Source of the DNA: Microbacterium timonense | Lineage (GTDB): Bacteria; Actinomycetota; Actinomycetes; Actinomycetales; Microbacteriaceae | Assembly: GCF_900292075.1 (NCBI RefSeq) | Contig: NZ_OLMV01000003.1 | Location: 558,001-622,000 of the forward strand | Length of the DNA: 64,000 nucleotides | Direction of reading: 5' to 3' | Shown: in pieces, positions 20,200 through 29,992 of the stretch | How positions within the stretch are numbered: the first letter of the stretch is position 1 | Layout of the letters: each line of letters opens with the position of its first letter | Translations under genes and position numbers: made by a program | Notes under the pieces: generated by a model | The model's input: only the letters and a program-made list of their open reading frames with translations | Databases searched by the model: none | What the model was told of the DNA's origin: nothing

Positions 20200-21471
20200 G
20201 TGAACGCACGCGCCTTCCGCAGAAGCGCGGTGGCAGTCGCCGCATTCTCGGCTTCGGCCATCGTCCTCGCCGGCTGCGCCGGCGGCGGCAACGACAACGC
20301 CAGTGGCGAGGACGGCGAGATCACGCTGACCCTGGCCACGTTCAACGACTTCGGGTACGACGATGAGCTCCTGCAGGAGTACATGGACGAGAACCCGAAC
20401 ATCAAGATCGTGCACAACAAGGCCGCGATCACCGACGACGCCCGCGCGAACTTCTTCTCGAAGCTCGGCAAGGAAGGCCTCGCCGACATCGAGGCGGTCG
20501 AGGTCGACTGGTTCGCCGAGGCCATGCAGTACTCCGACCTGCTCGCCGAGGTTCCCGACAGCGCCAAGGGCCGCTGGGTGGACTGGAAGGAGGAGGCGGC
20601 GACCGACGGTGACGGACGCCTCGTCGGCTTCGGCACCGACATCGGCCCGCAGGCCGTCTGCTACCGCGCCGACCTGTTCGCCGCCGCCGGCCTGCCGGCG
20701 ACCCCCGACGAGGTCGCCGCGGCGATCGACGGCGACTGGAACGCCTTCTTCGACCTGGCCGACCAGTACAAGGCTGCGACCGGCAAGCCGATGATCGACG
20801 CCGCGAACTCCGCGTTCCAGGGCATCGTCAACCAGATCGAGTTCCCCTACGACGAGCCCGACGGCACCGTGGTCGCGACGACCAACCCCGAGCTCGAGGC
20901 GGCCTACAAGCTCGTCGTCGAGCGCGGCATCCCGAACTCCGCCTACTCGGGACAGTGGTCTGACGACTGGAACGCGTCGATGGCCAACGGCGAGTTCGCG
21001 GCGATGCTGTGCCCGCCGTGGATGCTCGGCATCATCTCGGGCAACGCGCCCGACGTCACCGGCTGGGAGATCGCGAACGCGTTCCCGAACGGCGGCGGCA
21101 ACTGGGGCGGTTCTTACCTGACCGTGCCGGCGAACGGCAAGAACGTCGAAGAGGCTCTCAAGCTGGCCGACTGGCTGACCGCCCCCGAGCAGCAGGAGAA
21201 GACGTTCGTCAACGTGGGCGCCTTCCCCAGTGCTGTCGATGCCCAGAGCGCGTCGTCGATCGTCGACTCGACGAACGAGTACTTCAACAACGCCCCGACC
21301 GGTCAGATCTTCGCCGAGCGATCCGAGGCGATCGATGTCACTCCGTACAAGAGCGCGGACTACTTCAAGTACAACACCGCGCTCCAGGACGCCATCACCC
21401 GCGTCTTCGACGGTGTCGAGGATGCCGAGACGTCGTGGAACACGTACGTCGCCGAGGTCGAGTCGTTCTGA
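20200..21471 (+). CDS. cebE: Beta-glucoside (cellobiose-type) ABC transporter solute-binding lipoprotein
   Basis: This family 1 extracellular solute-binding protein delivers a sugar to the CebFG permease. It has 423 residues with a lipoprotein signal (basic start, hydrophobic stretch, lipobox IVLAGC at about 24-29), then an acidic Gly/Asn-rich linker and the binding domain. An in-frame GTG at 20194 exists, but AAAGGAG (20188-20194) is correctly spaced only for GTG 20200. Assignment to cellobiose rests on the CebR boxes and the downstream beta-glucosidase; binding specificity is inferred. Confidence 0.85.
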   Translation: MNARAFRRSAVAVAAFSASAIVLAGCAGGGNDNASGEDGEITLTLATFNDFGYDDELLQEYMDENPNIKIVHNKAAITDDARANFFSKLGKEGLADIEAVEVDWFAEAMQYSDLLAEVPDSAKGRWVDWKEEAATDGDGRLVGFGTDIGPQAVCYRADLFAAAGLPATPDEVAAAIDGDWNAFFDLADQYKAATGKPMIDAANSAFQGIVNQIEFPYDEPDGTVVATTNPELEAAYKLVVERGIPNSAYSGQWSDDWNASMANGEFAAMLCPPWMLGIISGNAPDVTGWEIANAFPNGGGNWGGSYLTVPANGKNVEEALKLADWLTAPEQQEKTFVNVGAFPSAVDAQSASSIVDSTNEYFNNAPTGQIFAERSEAIDVTPYKSADYFKYNTALQDAITRVFDGVEDAETSWNTYVAEVESF

Positions 21472-21482
21472 TCGGCTGATCC

Positions 21483-21514
21483 GGGGCCGGGTCTCCTCGC
21501 CGGGACCCGGCCCC
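21483..21514 (+). terminator. GC-rich hairpin between cebE and cebF
   Basis: A perfect 11-bp stem (21483-21493 with 21504-21514) with a 10-base loop directly follows cebE. In binding-protein transporter operons such hairpins commonly stabilise the first message and reduce transcription into the permease genes. There is no T-tract. Confidence 0.7.
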
Positions 21515-21607
21515 GCAACAGGAGCGGAGTGCGCGCGGGTTCGCCCCCCGGGCCCGCGCGTGCTCCGCCGTCCTTGCCCCTCCCGCACACCCGAATCGGA
21601 GCGACCG

Positions 21608-22636
21608 GTGACCTCGACCGCAACCCGCCCCACGGCATCCGGGCCGGCCGACCGGCCGGGCACCGAACGCCAGCCGCGCGTCCTGTCCTTCTCCCAGAAA
21701 CTCAGCCGGTGGGACCTGAAGGTCTCGCCCTACCTCTACATCTCGCCGTTCTTCATCCTGTTCGCGATCACCGGCCTCTTCCCGATCGTGTACACCGCGG
21801 TGATCTCGTTCCAGGAATGGGACCTGATCCGCAACTCCGGCACCTTCGTCGGGCTCGACCAGTACATCTGGATCCTGTCCCAGCCGGACTTCTGGACCGC
21901 GCTGCGCAACACGTTCAGCATCTTCCTGCTGTCGTCGGTGCCGCAGATCATCCTGGCGATGTTCATCGCCGCCATGCTCGACCGCAACATCCGCGCCAAG
22001 ACGTTCTGGCGGATGAGCGTGCTGCTCCCGTACGTGATGGCACCGGTGGCCGTCGCCCTCATCTTCAGCAACATGTTCGGCGACAACCACGGTCTCGTGA
22101 ACAACTTCCTGACGAGCATCGGGCTCAACCCGATCGCGTGGCACAAGGACCCGTTCTGGAGCCACGTCGCCATCGCCACGATGGTCAACTTCCGCTGGAC
22201 CGGTTACAACGCCCTCATCCTGCTCGCCGCCATGCAGGCGGTGCCGCGTGACTACTACGAGGCGGCGACCGTCGACGGCGCCGGACCGTTCCGCCAGTTC
22301 TGGAGCATCACGCTCCCGTCGCTCAAGCCGACGCTGATCTTCGTCATCATCACCTCGACGATCGGCGGGCTCCAGATCTTCGACGAGCCGCGCATGTTCG
22401 ACACTTTCGGTCGTGGCGGCGCGGCCAACCAGTGGCTCACGATCACGCTGTACCTCTACAACATCGGCTGGGGCGAGTTCAACTTCGGCCGGGCCGCGGC
22501 GCTGGCGTGGATCCTGTTCATCATCATCCTCGCGATCGGCCTCATCAACCTCGCCATCACGCGTCGCCTCGTGCGCGACGAGGGCGGTCGCGGCGTCCTC
22601 ACACCTCGCCGCCGCCGGAAGGGAGTCCAGAAGTGA
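21608..22636 (+). CDS. cebF: Sugar ABC transporter permease (first)
   Basis: This MalF/UgpA-type permease has 342 residues, six core membrane helices and the EAA motif EAATVDGAGPFRQFWSITLP that docks the ATPase. The start is GTG 21608 with GGAG seven bases before it. It overlaps cebG by four bases (GTGA). The ATPase subunit is absent from the operon, as is normal for actinobacterial Ceb systems that share the MsiK ATPase. Confidence 0.9.
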   Translation: MTSTATRPTASGPADRPGTERQPRVLSFSQKLSRWDLKVSPYLYISPFFILFAITGLFPIVYTAVISFQEWDLIRNSGTFVGLDQYIWILSQPDFWTALRNTFSIFLLSSVPQIILAMFIAAMLDRNIRAKTFWRMSVLLPYVMAPVAVALIFSNMFGDNHGLVNNFLTSIGLNPIAWHKDPFWSHVAIATMVNFRWTGYNALILLAAMQAVPRDYYEAATVDGAGPFRQFWSITLPSLKPTLIFVIITSTIGGLQIFDEPRMFDTFGRGGAANQWLTITLYLYNIGWGEFNFGRAAALAWILFIIILAIGLINLAITRRLVRDEGGRGVLTPRRRRKGVQK

Positions 22637-23547
22637 GCGCCATCAGCACTCCGCCGCTCGCCGTCGTCGAGGAGAACATCCCGAACGACGCGAATCGCCG
22701 TAACCGCCGCACCACCAAGATCCGCGGCGTGCGCGCCGGCTTCTGGGTGTACGCGGGCCTTGCCGTGGTCGTGATCTCGGCGATCTTCCCCTTCTACTGG
22801 TCGTTCCTCATCGGCTCGGGCGACTCCTCGACGATCAACGATCCGAACATGTCGTGGCTGCCCGGCGGCAACTTCATCAGCAACGCGCTCGCGGTCATGA
22901 ACGACCCGGCCGTGAACTTCTGGCCGGCACTGTGGAACTCGATCTGGAGCTCGACCGTGATCGCGGCATCCGTCGTCTTCTTCTCGACGCTCGCCGGATG
23001 GGCGTTCGCCAAGCTCCGTTTCCCGGGCGGGAAGTGGCTGCTGGCGTTCGTCGTCGCGACCATGGCCGTGCCGATGCAGCTCGGCGTCGTGCCGCTGTAC
23101 CTGCTGTTCTCCGACCTCGGCTGGACCGGCCAGATCGGCGCGATCATCATCCCCGCCCTGACCAGCGCGTTCGGCGTGTTCTGGATGACGCAGTACCTAC
23201 AGCAGACGGTCCCGGATGAGCTGATCGAGGCAGCGCGCGTGGATGGTGCGTCCATGATCCGCACGTTCTGGACGATCGGCGTCACGGCGGCGCGCCCCGC
23301 CGCGGCGATGCTGTTCCTGTTCACGTTCGTGGGCGCCTGGAACCAGTTCTTCTGGCCGTTCATCGTCCTCGACCGGCAGAATCCGACGCTCCCCGTCGCG
23401 CTGTCGCTGCTGCAGTCCAACTACTTCGTCGACTACTCGGTCGTGCTGGCCGGCGTGCTGCTGGCCACGATCCCGCTGCTGATCCTGTTCGCCTTCACCG
23501 GCCGGCAGCTCGTGAGCGGCATCATGGCCGGCGCCGTCAAGGGCTAG
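22633..23547 (+). CDS. cebG: Sugar ABC transporter permease (second)
   Basis: This MalG/UgpE-type permease has 304 residues, six membrane helices and an EAA motif (EAARVDGASMIRTFWTIGV). It is translationally coupled to cebF (GTG inside the GTGA overlap). The N-terminal 35 residues are hydrophilic and rich in Asn and Arg. It pairs with cebF to form the membrane channel. Confidence 0.9.
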   Translation: MSAISTPPLAVVEENIPNDANRRNRRTTKIRGVRAGFWVYAGLAVVVISAIFPFYWSFLIGSGDSSTINDPNMSWLPGGNFISNALAVMNDPAVNFWPALWNSIWSSTVIAASVVFFSTLAGWAFAKLRFPGGKWLLAFVVATMAVPMQLGVVPLYLLFSDLGWTGQIGAIIIPALTSAFGVFWMTQYLQQTVPDELIEAARVDGASMIRTFWTIGVTAARPAAAMLFLFTFVGAWNQFFWPFIVLDRQNPTLPVALSLLQSNYFVDYSVVLAGVLLATIPLLILFAFTGRQLVSGIMAGAVKG

Positions 23548-23612
23548 CCCTTCCGCCCTCGACCGGCTCCCGACATCCTGAAATCAACGCTTCCAGAGAG
23601 GAACCTCCCCTC

Positions 23613-25085
23613 ATGACGACCCCGCGCGCCTTCCCTCAGGGCTTCCTGTTCGGTGCGGCGACCGCCGCCTTCCAGATCGAGGGGGCCGCCCACGAGGACG
23701 GCCGCCGCGACTCGATCTGGGATGCGTTCTGCCGGGTGCCCGGCGCCGTCATCAACGGCGACAACGGCGATGTCGCGTGCGACCACTACCACCGGTACCG
23801 CGACGACGTCGCCCTCATGAAGGACCTCGGCCTGCAGACCTACCGCTTCTCGACGTCATGGGCGCGGGTGCAGCCGGACGGCCGCACCGTCAACCCGCTC
23901 GGGCTCGACTTCTACCGGCGGCTGGTCGACGAACTGCTGGGCGCCGGCATCCTTCCGTGGCTCACGCTCTACCACTGGGACCTGCCCCAGGCGCTGCAAG
24001 AGCAGGGCGGCTGGGCAAATCGCGACACCGCCGACCGGTTCACCGAGTACGCGCTGACGATGCACGACGCCCTCGGCGACCGCGTGAACGTCTGGACGAC
24101 CCTCAACGAACCGTGGTGCTCGTCGTTCCTCAGCTACACCGCGGGCCTTCACGCCCCCGGGCATTACAGCGTCGAGGAAGGGATGCTCGCCTCGCACCAC
24201 CTGCTGCTCGGCCATGGCCAGACCGTGCGCGAGCTGCGCGCGCGGGACGAGTCGCTGCAGCTGGGCATCACGCTCAACCTCACCGTCGCCGACCCGGTCG
24301 ACGCCGCCGACCCCGCCGACGCCGACGCTGCGCGCCGCATCGACGGCCAGTTCAACAGGTGGTTCCTCGCCCCGATCTTCCGCGGTCAGTACCCGGCCGA
24401 CATCGTCGAAGACATCCGGAAGGTGGATGCCGCGGCCACTGCGGCATGGGAGGCCGCCGTCCGTCCGGGCGACCTCGATGCCATCTCGACCCCGATCGAC
24501 ACGCTCGGTGTGAACTACTACCACGGCGAGTACGTGGGCGGTCACGAGCCCGTCGTCCCTCCCATCGGCGGAGACGCGCCGACGGATCGGCCGGGCCGGT
24601 CGCCGTTCCCCTCCCACGAGGGGATCTACTGGCACGAGCGCGGGCTTCCCCGCACCCCGATGCAGTGGGAGGTGCAGCCCGAGGCGCTCACGACGCTGCT
24701 GCAGCGGGTTTGGGACGAGTACGCCCGTCCGGCCGGCACCGTCCTGTACGTGACTGAGAACGGCGCGGCCTACGATGACGAGCTCGTGATCGAGGACGGG
24801 GCGAAGCGCGTGCACGACGCCGATCGCGTGGAGTTCCTGCGCGGGCATCTCGGCGCGATCCTGGATGCCGCCGACGCGGGTGTGGACGTCCGCGGCTACT
24901 TCTACTGGTCGCTGCTGGACAACTTCGAGTGGGCTTGGGGCTACGAGAAGCGGTTCGGCATCGTGCGGGTGGACTACGAAACGCAGGAGCGCACCCCGAA
25001 GGACAGCGCGCTGGAGTACCGGCGCATCACCCAGGCGCGTGCCCTCGACCTCGCGCCTGCCCGCGCGGCGGTCGCCACGCCCTGA
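23613..25085 (+). CDS. bglC: GH1 beta-glucosidase
   Basis: This intracellular enzyme hydrolyses imported cellobiose and related beta-glucosides to glucose. The 490-residue GH1 barrel shows FLFGAATAAFQIEGA near the start, the acid/base Glu166 in TLNEPW, the nucleophile Glu382 in YVTENGA, and the late DNFEWAWGYEKRFGIV. There is no signal peptide. The gene follows cebG by 65 bp and is followed by cebR, the order expected of a ceb operon. Confidence 0.93.
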   Translation: MTTPRAFPQGFLFGAATAAFQIEGAAHEDGRRDSIWDAFCRVPGAVINGDNGDVACDHYHRYRDDVALMKDLGLQTYRFSTSWARVQPDGRTVNPLGLDFYRRLVDELLGAGILPWLTLYHWDLPQALQEQGGWANRDTADRFTEYALTMHDALGDRVNVWTTLNEPWCSSFLSYTAGLHAPGHYSVEEGMLASHHLLLGHGQTVRELRARDESLQLGITLNLTVADPVDAADPADADAARRIDGQFNRWFLAPIFRGQYPADIVEDIRKVDAAATAAWEAAVRPGDLDAISTPIDTLGVNYYHGEYVGGHEPVVPPIGGDAPTDRPGRSPFPSHEGIYWHERGLPRTPMQWEVQPEALTTLLQRVWDEYARPAGTVLYVTENGAAYDDELVIEDGAKRVHDADRVEFLRGHLGAILDAADAGVDVRGYFYWSLLDNFEWAWGYEKRFGIVRVDYETQERTPKDSALEYRRITQARALDLAPARAAVATP

Positions 25086-25163
25086 GTGGGACTCCCGTAA
25101 CAGCAGCGGCCGGAAGCGCCTCGAGGTCGGCTGCGTGCCATAGCATCCGGGAGGAGGGACAGA

Positions 25164-26177
25164 ATGAGCACCGACGTCACGCGACACGCCGTCACGATCG
25201 AAGAGGTCGCCGCCGCGGCGGGGGTCTCGCGATCGACGGTGTCGCGCGTGGTCAACGGCTCGACGGCGGTCAGCCCCGAAGCGCTCGAATCCGTGACGCG
25301 CGCGATCGCCGAGCTCAACTACGTCCCGAACCGCGCGGCACGCTCGCTGGCCAGTCAGAAGACGCACGCGGTGGCCCTCATCGTCCCCGAGGACACCACG
25401 AGGTTCTTCGGCGACCCGTTCTTCGCGGCGATCGTGTCGGGCATCAACTCACGGCTGAGTCGCTCCGACTACGTGCTCAACCTCTTCATCGCCAGCGACG
25501 ATCCCGGTGACAAAACGACGAGCTACGTGCGCAGCGGGGCCGTCGACGGTGCGATCGTCGTCTCGCACCACACGAGCGACACATTCATCGACCGCATCGC
25601 GAGCGTCGTGCCGGTCGTCTACGGCGGCCGTCCGGTGCGCGAGCGGGAGCGGGACTACTACGTCGACGTCGACAACGTGAGGGGGGCGTACGACGCGACG
25701 GTGTACCTCATCGAGAACGACCGCCGCCGCATCGCCACGATCACCGGCCCGCGCGACATGCCCGCCGGCATCGACCGCCTCCGCGGGTACCGCGACGCGC
25801 TGTCGGCGTGGAACCTCGACGAGATCGCTGTCGAGGACGGCAACTTCACCGCCGACGGCGGCGCCGACGCCATGCGCCGGATGCTCGCCTCGGGCGCGAA
25901 CCCCGACGCGATCTTCGTGGCGAGCGACCTCATGGCCCGCGGCGCCCTGACCGAGCTCGCGGCCGCCGGCATCCGGGTGCCCGAAGACATCGCGGTGATC
26001 GGCTTCGACGATTCACCGGTGGCGACCTCGGTCACGCCGCAGCTCACGACGGTGCGCCAGCCGTCGTTCGCGCAGGGGGAGCGCATGGCGACCGTGCTGC
26101 TCGACCTGCTCGCGGGCCGGCATCCGCGTCACGTCACGATCCTCGAGACCGAGCTGGTCATCCGCGACTCCGTGTGA
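25164..26177 (+). CDS. cebR: LacI-family repressor, CebR-like
   Basis: This 337-residue repressor has the LacI helix-turn-helix (TIEEVAAAAGVSRSTVSRVVNGSTAVSPEALE) and a sugar-sensing core. The ATG at 25164 follows a good GGGAGGAGGGA site. Its place at the end of the ceb genes and the three CebR boxes upstream of cebE make it the likely CebR. In Streptomyces cebR is divergent from cebE; here it lies at the operon's 3' end, allowing feedback if co-transcribed. Confidence 0.9.
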   Translation: MSTDVTRHAVTIEEVAAAAGVSRSTVSRVVNGSTAVSPEALESVTRAIAELNYVPNRAARSLASQKTHAVALIVPEDTTRFFGDPFFAAIVSGINSRLSRSDYVLNLFIASDDPGDKTTSYVRSGAVDGAIVVSHHTSDTFIDRIASVVPVVYGGRPVRERERDYYVDVDNVRGAYDATVYLIENDRRRIATITGPRDMPAGIDRLRGYRDALSAWNLDEIAVEDGNFTADGGADAMRRMLASGANPDAIFVASDLMARGALTELAAAGIRVPEDIAVIGFDDSPVATSVTPQLTTVRQPSFAQGERMATVLLDLLAGRHPRHVTILETELVIRDSV

Positions 26178-26180
26178 GCG

Positions 26181-26400
26181 GGCCCCGACGGGCGGACGCT
26201 CGGGTGAGCCCGCCGGGCGGGCGCTCGGGTGAGCCCGCCGGGCGGGCGCCGGCGAGCTCGCCGGGGCGCCGGTGGGGCCGCCGCGTCGGTAAACCCGCGG
26301 CGTCGCTGAGCCCCGCCGCGCGGACGCCGGTGAGCCCGCCGGGCGTCGGTGGGGCCGCCGCGTCGGCGTCGGGCTAGCCCGCCGCGCGGGCGCCGGCGGG
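26181..26400. repeat. Degenerate GC-rich tandem repeat, period about 25 bp
   Basis: The unit GCTCGGGTGAGCCCGCCGGGCGGGC occurs twice in tandem (about 26198-26247). It then decays into shortened or altered copies with the recurring core GAGCCCGCCG..CGGGCGCC up to about 26400. Each unit can fold on itself. It fills the whole gap between the converging cebR and VOC genes and has no separate gene. Confidence 0.8.
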
Positions 26401-26415
26401 CGGCATCCTCCCGTG

Positions 26416-27303
26416 TCAGCCGCGTCCCGGAACGGTGGCGTGCAGCAGGTTGCGCCAGGGGTCGTCGAACGACACGGTGCGCCCGTCGTCGCGCACCTCG
26501 AAACCGTGATGCCGCAGACGCTCGCCGAGCTCTCCCAGTGCGTCGGCGTCGGGCAGCGCGAGATCGACGCGGCCGAGGCCCAGCGCGGGCATGCGCGGCC
26601 CCGCGCCGCGGGAGTTCCAGACGTTCATCGCCATGTGGTGGTGGTAGCCGCCCGCGCTGACGAACAGCGCCTGATCGCCGAGCGCCGCCGTCTGGTCGAA
26701 GCCGAGCGCGTCGACGTAGAAGGCGCGCGCCGTGGCGACGTCGCCCACCGACAGATGCACATGACCGACGGATGCCGCCTCCTGGGCGGTGCCCCCGCCC
26801 GCGGCCCGCTCGGTCAGGTGCTCGGCGAGGAACGCGTTCGGATCGAGGTACAGCGTCGCCATCTCTACGGACCCATGGGTCCATGACCACTCCGAGCGCG
26901 CACGGTCCCAGTACAGCTCGACGCCGTTGCCCTCGGGGTCGGTGAGGTAGAACGCCTGGCTCACCAGGTGATCGGCGGATCCGGTGAACGTCTGCGGGGC
27001 ATGGCGGGCCACGCTGTACAGCGCCGCCGCGAGCGCCTCCTGCGTCTCGAACAGGATCGCGGTGTGGAAGAGTCCGGCGGCGCCGGGCACCGCATGCCGC
27101 AGTGTGGGCTCGTGCGTCAGCACGACGATGGGGCGGCCGGCGCGGCCGAGCACGACCTCGTCGACGCCGACCGAGAGCACCTGCAAGGTGATGACGTCGC
27201 GGTAGAACGCCGACATGGCGTCCAGATCTCCGACCAGCAGGGTCACCGCGCCCATCGAGGTGTCGGCGGCGAGGCGGTCCGCCGTCGCGACAGCTTCATT
27301 CAT
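26416..27303 (-). CDS. VOC-family ring-cleavage dioxygenase-like protein (CatE type)
   Basis: This 295-residue protein has two tandem vicinal-oxygen-chelate modules (about 18-130 and 165-290), as in catechol-2,3-dioxygenase/CatE proteins. The first module has a possible ligand in FHTAILFE and a Glu in DPEGNGVELYWDR; the second has GHVHLSVGD and the triple-His stretch YHHHMAMN. The start is ATG 27303. There are no aromatic degradation genes beside it, so the substrate is unknown; a glyoxalase-like or detoxification role is possible. Confidence 0.85.
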   Translation of the reverse strand: MNEAVATADRLAADTSMGAVTLLVGDLDAMSAFYRDVITLQVLSVGVDEVVLGRAGRPIVVLTHEPTLRHAVPGAAGLFHTAILFETQEALAAALYSVARHAPQTFTGSADHLVSQAFYLTDPEGNGVELYWDRARSEWSWTHGSVEMATLYLDPNAFLAEHLTERAAGGGTAQEAASVGHVHLSVGDVATARAFYVDALGFDQTAALGDQALFVSAGGYHHHMAMNVWNSRGAGPRMPALGLGRVDLALPDADALGELGERLRHHGFEVRDDGRTVSFDDPWRNLLHATVPGRG

Positions 27304-27383
27304 GTGAATGTTCAACCCCCGGCATCCCGCCCGCATTCCACTCCGCATCCGCCCCCCTCTCCCGACCGGGTCCGAGGTCGACC

Positions 27384-27455
27384 CGGGTTTGGGGCGCACT
27401 CCGTCCGTTTGGGGCGCAACCCGCGCGCCCCGAACGCACGCAGCGCGCCCCAAAC
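27384..27455. repeat. TTTGGGGCGC nested palindromic element, copy 2
   Basis: This has the same plan as 4128-4203: outer arms 27384-27397 and 27445-27455, inner hairpin 27406-27417 with 27425-27436. The first 14 bases are identical between the copies and the loops differ, with compensating conservation of the stems. It lies between the uracil permease 3' end and the VOC gene 5' end. Confidence 0.85.
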
Positions 27456-27482
27456 GCGAGGATCGCCGCAGCAGGGGGCGGG

Positions 27483-28829
27483 TCAGCGCGCTTCGACGTC
27501 CTGCGGGTCGCCGCCGAGCTGACCCACTGCGGGGATCGGACCGCCGTCGTCGGCACCGGTCTTGCGCCAGCGGGCGATGAGGTTGCCGAGGTGGTAGATC
27601 AGCAGCGCCGCGGCAGCGCCGATCACGATCGCGCCCAGCTGGAAGTCGCCCCATACCATCGTGAAGCCCGCGATCGCGATCACGAGCGACACCGCGGCGG
27701 TGTACTGGTTCACCGGGCGGGAGAAGTCCACGCGGTTGTCGACCCAGATCTTGATGCCGATGATGCCGATGAGACCGTACAGCGCGGTGGTCACCCCGCC
27801 GAGCACGCCGGCCGGGATCGAGTTGAAGACCGCGCCGACCACGGGTGAGAGCGAGAGCAGGATCGCGAAGAGCCCGGCGACCCAGTACGCCGCCGTCGAG
27901 TACACGCGGGTCGCCGCCATCACACCGATGTTCTCGCCGTAGGTCGTCGTGCCCGATCCGCCGAACGTTCCCGCCAGGACGGTCGCCGCGCCGTCGGCGA
28001 TCAGCGCACGGCCGGTGTACTTGTTGACGGATGCCTCGGTCATCGTCGCGACGCCGCGCACGTGTCCGACGTTCTCGGCGATCAGCACGAGCACGACCGG
28101 CAGGAACATCGCGATCACGCTCCACGTGCCCGCGTGCCCGAACGTCGGGAACTGGAAGGTCGGAAGGCCGACCCACTGGCCGTCGGCGGCGAGCTCGTTC
28201 ACTGCCGTGAAGTCCACCTCACCGCGGATCAGCGCGATGATGTAACCGACGATGACGCCGAGGAAGATCGAGATGCGCCCGAGGAAGCCGCGGAACAGCA
28301 CGCTGAACAGCACGACCGCGACGAGGGTGATCGTCGCGGTGATGGGGGCCTGCTGGTAGTTCGTCCAGGCCACCGGCGCCAGGTTGAAGCCGATGAGCGC
28401 GACGATGGCGCCGGCGACGACCGGCGGCATCAGCTTCTCGATCCAGCCGAGGCCCGCGAACTGCACGATGAAGCCGACGATCGCAAGCAGCACGCCCACC
28501 GCCACGATGCCGGCCAGGGCCGATCCCATGCCCTGCGAGGCGGTGGCGGCGGTGACCGGCGCGATGAACGCGAACGAAGAGCCGAGGTAGCTGGGGAGCC
28601 GGTTCTTGGTGATGAGCAGGAACAGCAGCGTGCCGATGCCCGAGAAGAGGAGAGTGGTCGAGACGGGGAAGCCGGTGATCGCCGGCACCAGGAACGTCGC
28701 GCCGAACATCGCGACGACGTGCTGCGCCCCCACCGCGACCGTCGCGGGCCAGTTCAGGCGCTCGTCGGGCTTCACCACCTTCCCGGGCTCGACGGTCCGG
28801 CCGTTGCCGTGAAGGGTCCACAGTGGCAT
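27483..28829 (-). CDS. uraA: Uracil/xanthine permease (NCS2 family, UraA type)
   Basis: This proton-coupled nucleobase transporter has 448 residues and about 14 membrane segments. The family motifs are AQHVVAMFGATFLVP near residue 35, AENVGHV and the GSGTTTYGENIGVMAATRVYS region, which points to uracil rather than xanthine. The ATG at 28829 follows a GGAGCG site. It lies downstream of purC on the same strand, 115 bp apart; both serve nucleotide metabolism but are probably separate units. Confidence 0.9.
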   Translation of the reverse strand: MPLWTLHGNGRTVEPGKVVKPDERLNWPATVAVGAQHVVAMFGATFLVPAITGFPVSTTLLFSGIGTLLFLLITKNRLPSYLGSSFAFIAPVTAATASQGMGSALAGIVAVGVLLAIVGFIVQFAGLGWIEKLMPPVVAGAIVALIGFNLAPVAWTNYQQAPITATITLVAVVLFSVLFRGFLGRISIFLGVIVGYIIALIRGEVDFTAVNELAADGQWVGLPTFQFPTFGHAGTWSVIAMFLPVVLVLIAENVGHVRGVATMTEASVNKYTGRALIADGAATVLAGTFGGSGTTTYGENIGVMAATRVYSTAAYWVAGLFAILLSLSPVVGAVFNSIPAGVLGGVTTALYGLIGIIGIKIWVDNRVDFSRPVNQYTAAVSLVIAIAGFTMVWGDFQLGAIVIGAAAALLIYHLGNLIARWRKTGADDGGPIPAVGQLGGDPQDVEAR

Positions 28830-28944
28830 GGGCGCTCCTTGCGCTCGGGAGATCTGCTGCGCTCACATTAGCGGCGCTGCGGGCGGCGCCGTGCGCACGA
28901 CGACGGCCTCGTCCGGAGGAGCACGCGGGATGCCGCTGCGCGGG

Positions 28945-29916
28945 TCAGGCGGCGGTCAGCCGCTCCAACAGCTCACGGTAGCGGGCGGTGGTCCGTTCGA
29001 TCACGTCGGCGGGGAGGGCCGGGGGCTCGCCCTCGCGCGGAGCGGGCCAGTTGGCGGCCAGCCAGTCGCGCACGATCTGCTTGTCGAAGCTCGCCATGCG
29101 CTGTTCGGGACTGGTTCCCGACGCCCAGGCCTCGGCATCCCAGTACCGCGACGAGTCGCTGGTCAGCACCTCGTCGGCCAGCGTCAGCACGCCGTTCTCG
29201 TCGAGCCCGAACTCGAACTTGGTGTCGGCCAGGATGACGCCGTGAGACTCGGCCGTCGCCGCCGCGCGGCGGTAGATCTCCAGCGACAGGTCGCGCAGCG
29301 CGGCCGCGCGCTCGGCGCCGACCAGCTCGACGGTGCGCTCGAACGAGATGTTCTCGTCGTGCTCGCCGAGCGGCGCCTTGTAGGCGGGCGTGTAGATCGG
29401 CTCCGGCAGCCGGTCGCCGTTGGACAGTCCCTCCGGAAGCGGGATGCCGCACACCGTGCCGCTGGCGCGATACTCCTCCCAGCCGGACCCGGTGAGGTAG
29501 CCACGCACGACGCATTCGATGGGCTGCATGTCGAGGCTCTTGACCACCATCGCGCGCCCGACGACGGCATTCGGAATGAGGTCCTGCAGATCGTCGCGGG
29601 TATTCGGCTCGCCGTCGGCCCCGAGGGTGAGCGTGTGCGACGCCGCGAGGTGGTTCGGGATGCTGCGACCGCCGTCGGCGCCGGCCAGCTGGTCGAACCA
29701 CCACAGGCTGAGGGTCGTCAGCAGCTCGCCCTTGCCGGGGATGCCGGGAGACAGCACGTGGTCGAAGGCGCTGACGCGATCGCTCGCCACGACGAGCATG
29801 CGCTCGGGTGCCGAACCCTCGGTGGCGTGCTCGGGGACGTAGAGGTCGCGTACCTTGCCCGAGTAGACGTGGCGCCAGCCGGGGAGCTCGAGCGGGGGAG
29901 TGGGGGAAGCCGTCAC
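28945..29916 (-). CDS. purC: Phosphoribosylaminoimidazole-succinocarboxamide synthase
   Basis: PurC ligates aspartate to CAIR, giving SAICAR in IMP synthesis. The 323-residue protein starts with WRHVYSGKVRDLY and contains VVASDRVSAFD, the CVVRGYLTGSGW region and ILADTKFEFG, all typical of SAICAR synthetase. It is the longer actinobacterial/eukaryote-like type. The start is GTG 29916. It stands apart from the other pur genes. Confidence 0.96.
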   Translation of the reverse strand: MTASPTPPLELPGWRHVYSGKVRDLYVPEHATEGSAPERMLVVASDRVSAFDHVLSPGIPGKGELLTTLSLWWFDQLAGADGGRSIPNHLAASHTLTLGADGEPNTRDDLQDLIPNAVVGRAMVVKSLDMQPIECVVRGYLTGSGWEEYRASGTVCGIPLPEGLSNGDRLPEPIYTPAYKAPLGEHDENISFERTVELVGAERAAALRDLSLEIYRRAAATAESHGVILADTKFEFGLDENGVLTLADEVLTSDSSRYWDAEAWASGTSPEQRMASFDKQIVRDWLAANWPAPREGEPPALPADVIERTTARYRELLERLTAA

Positions 29917-29992
29917 CCGTTCATTATCGCCGCCAGGGCGGGTGGGCTCGGGCCGCGGGCGCGCGCTGCGGGCTGACGTGCGCGGACTCGCG

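Noticed and set aside
26181..26400. CRISPR-like array
   Set aside because: Units are tandem without spacers, decayed, and there are no cas genes.
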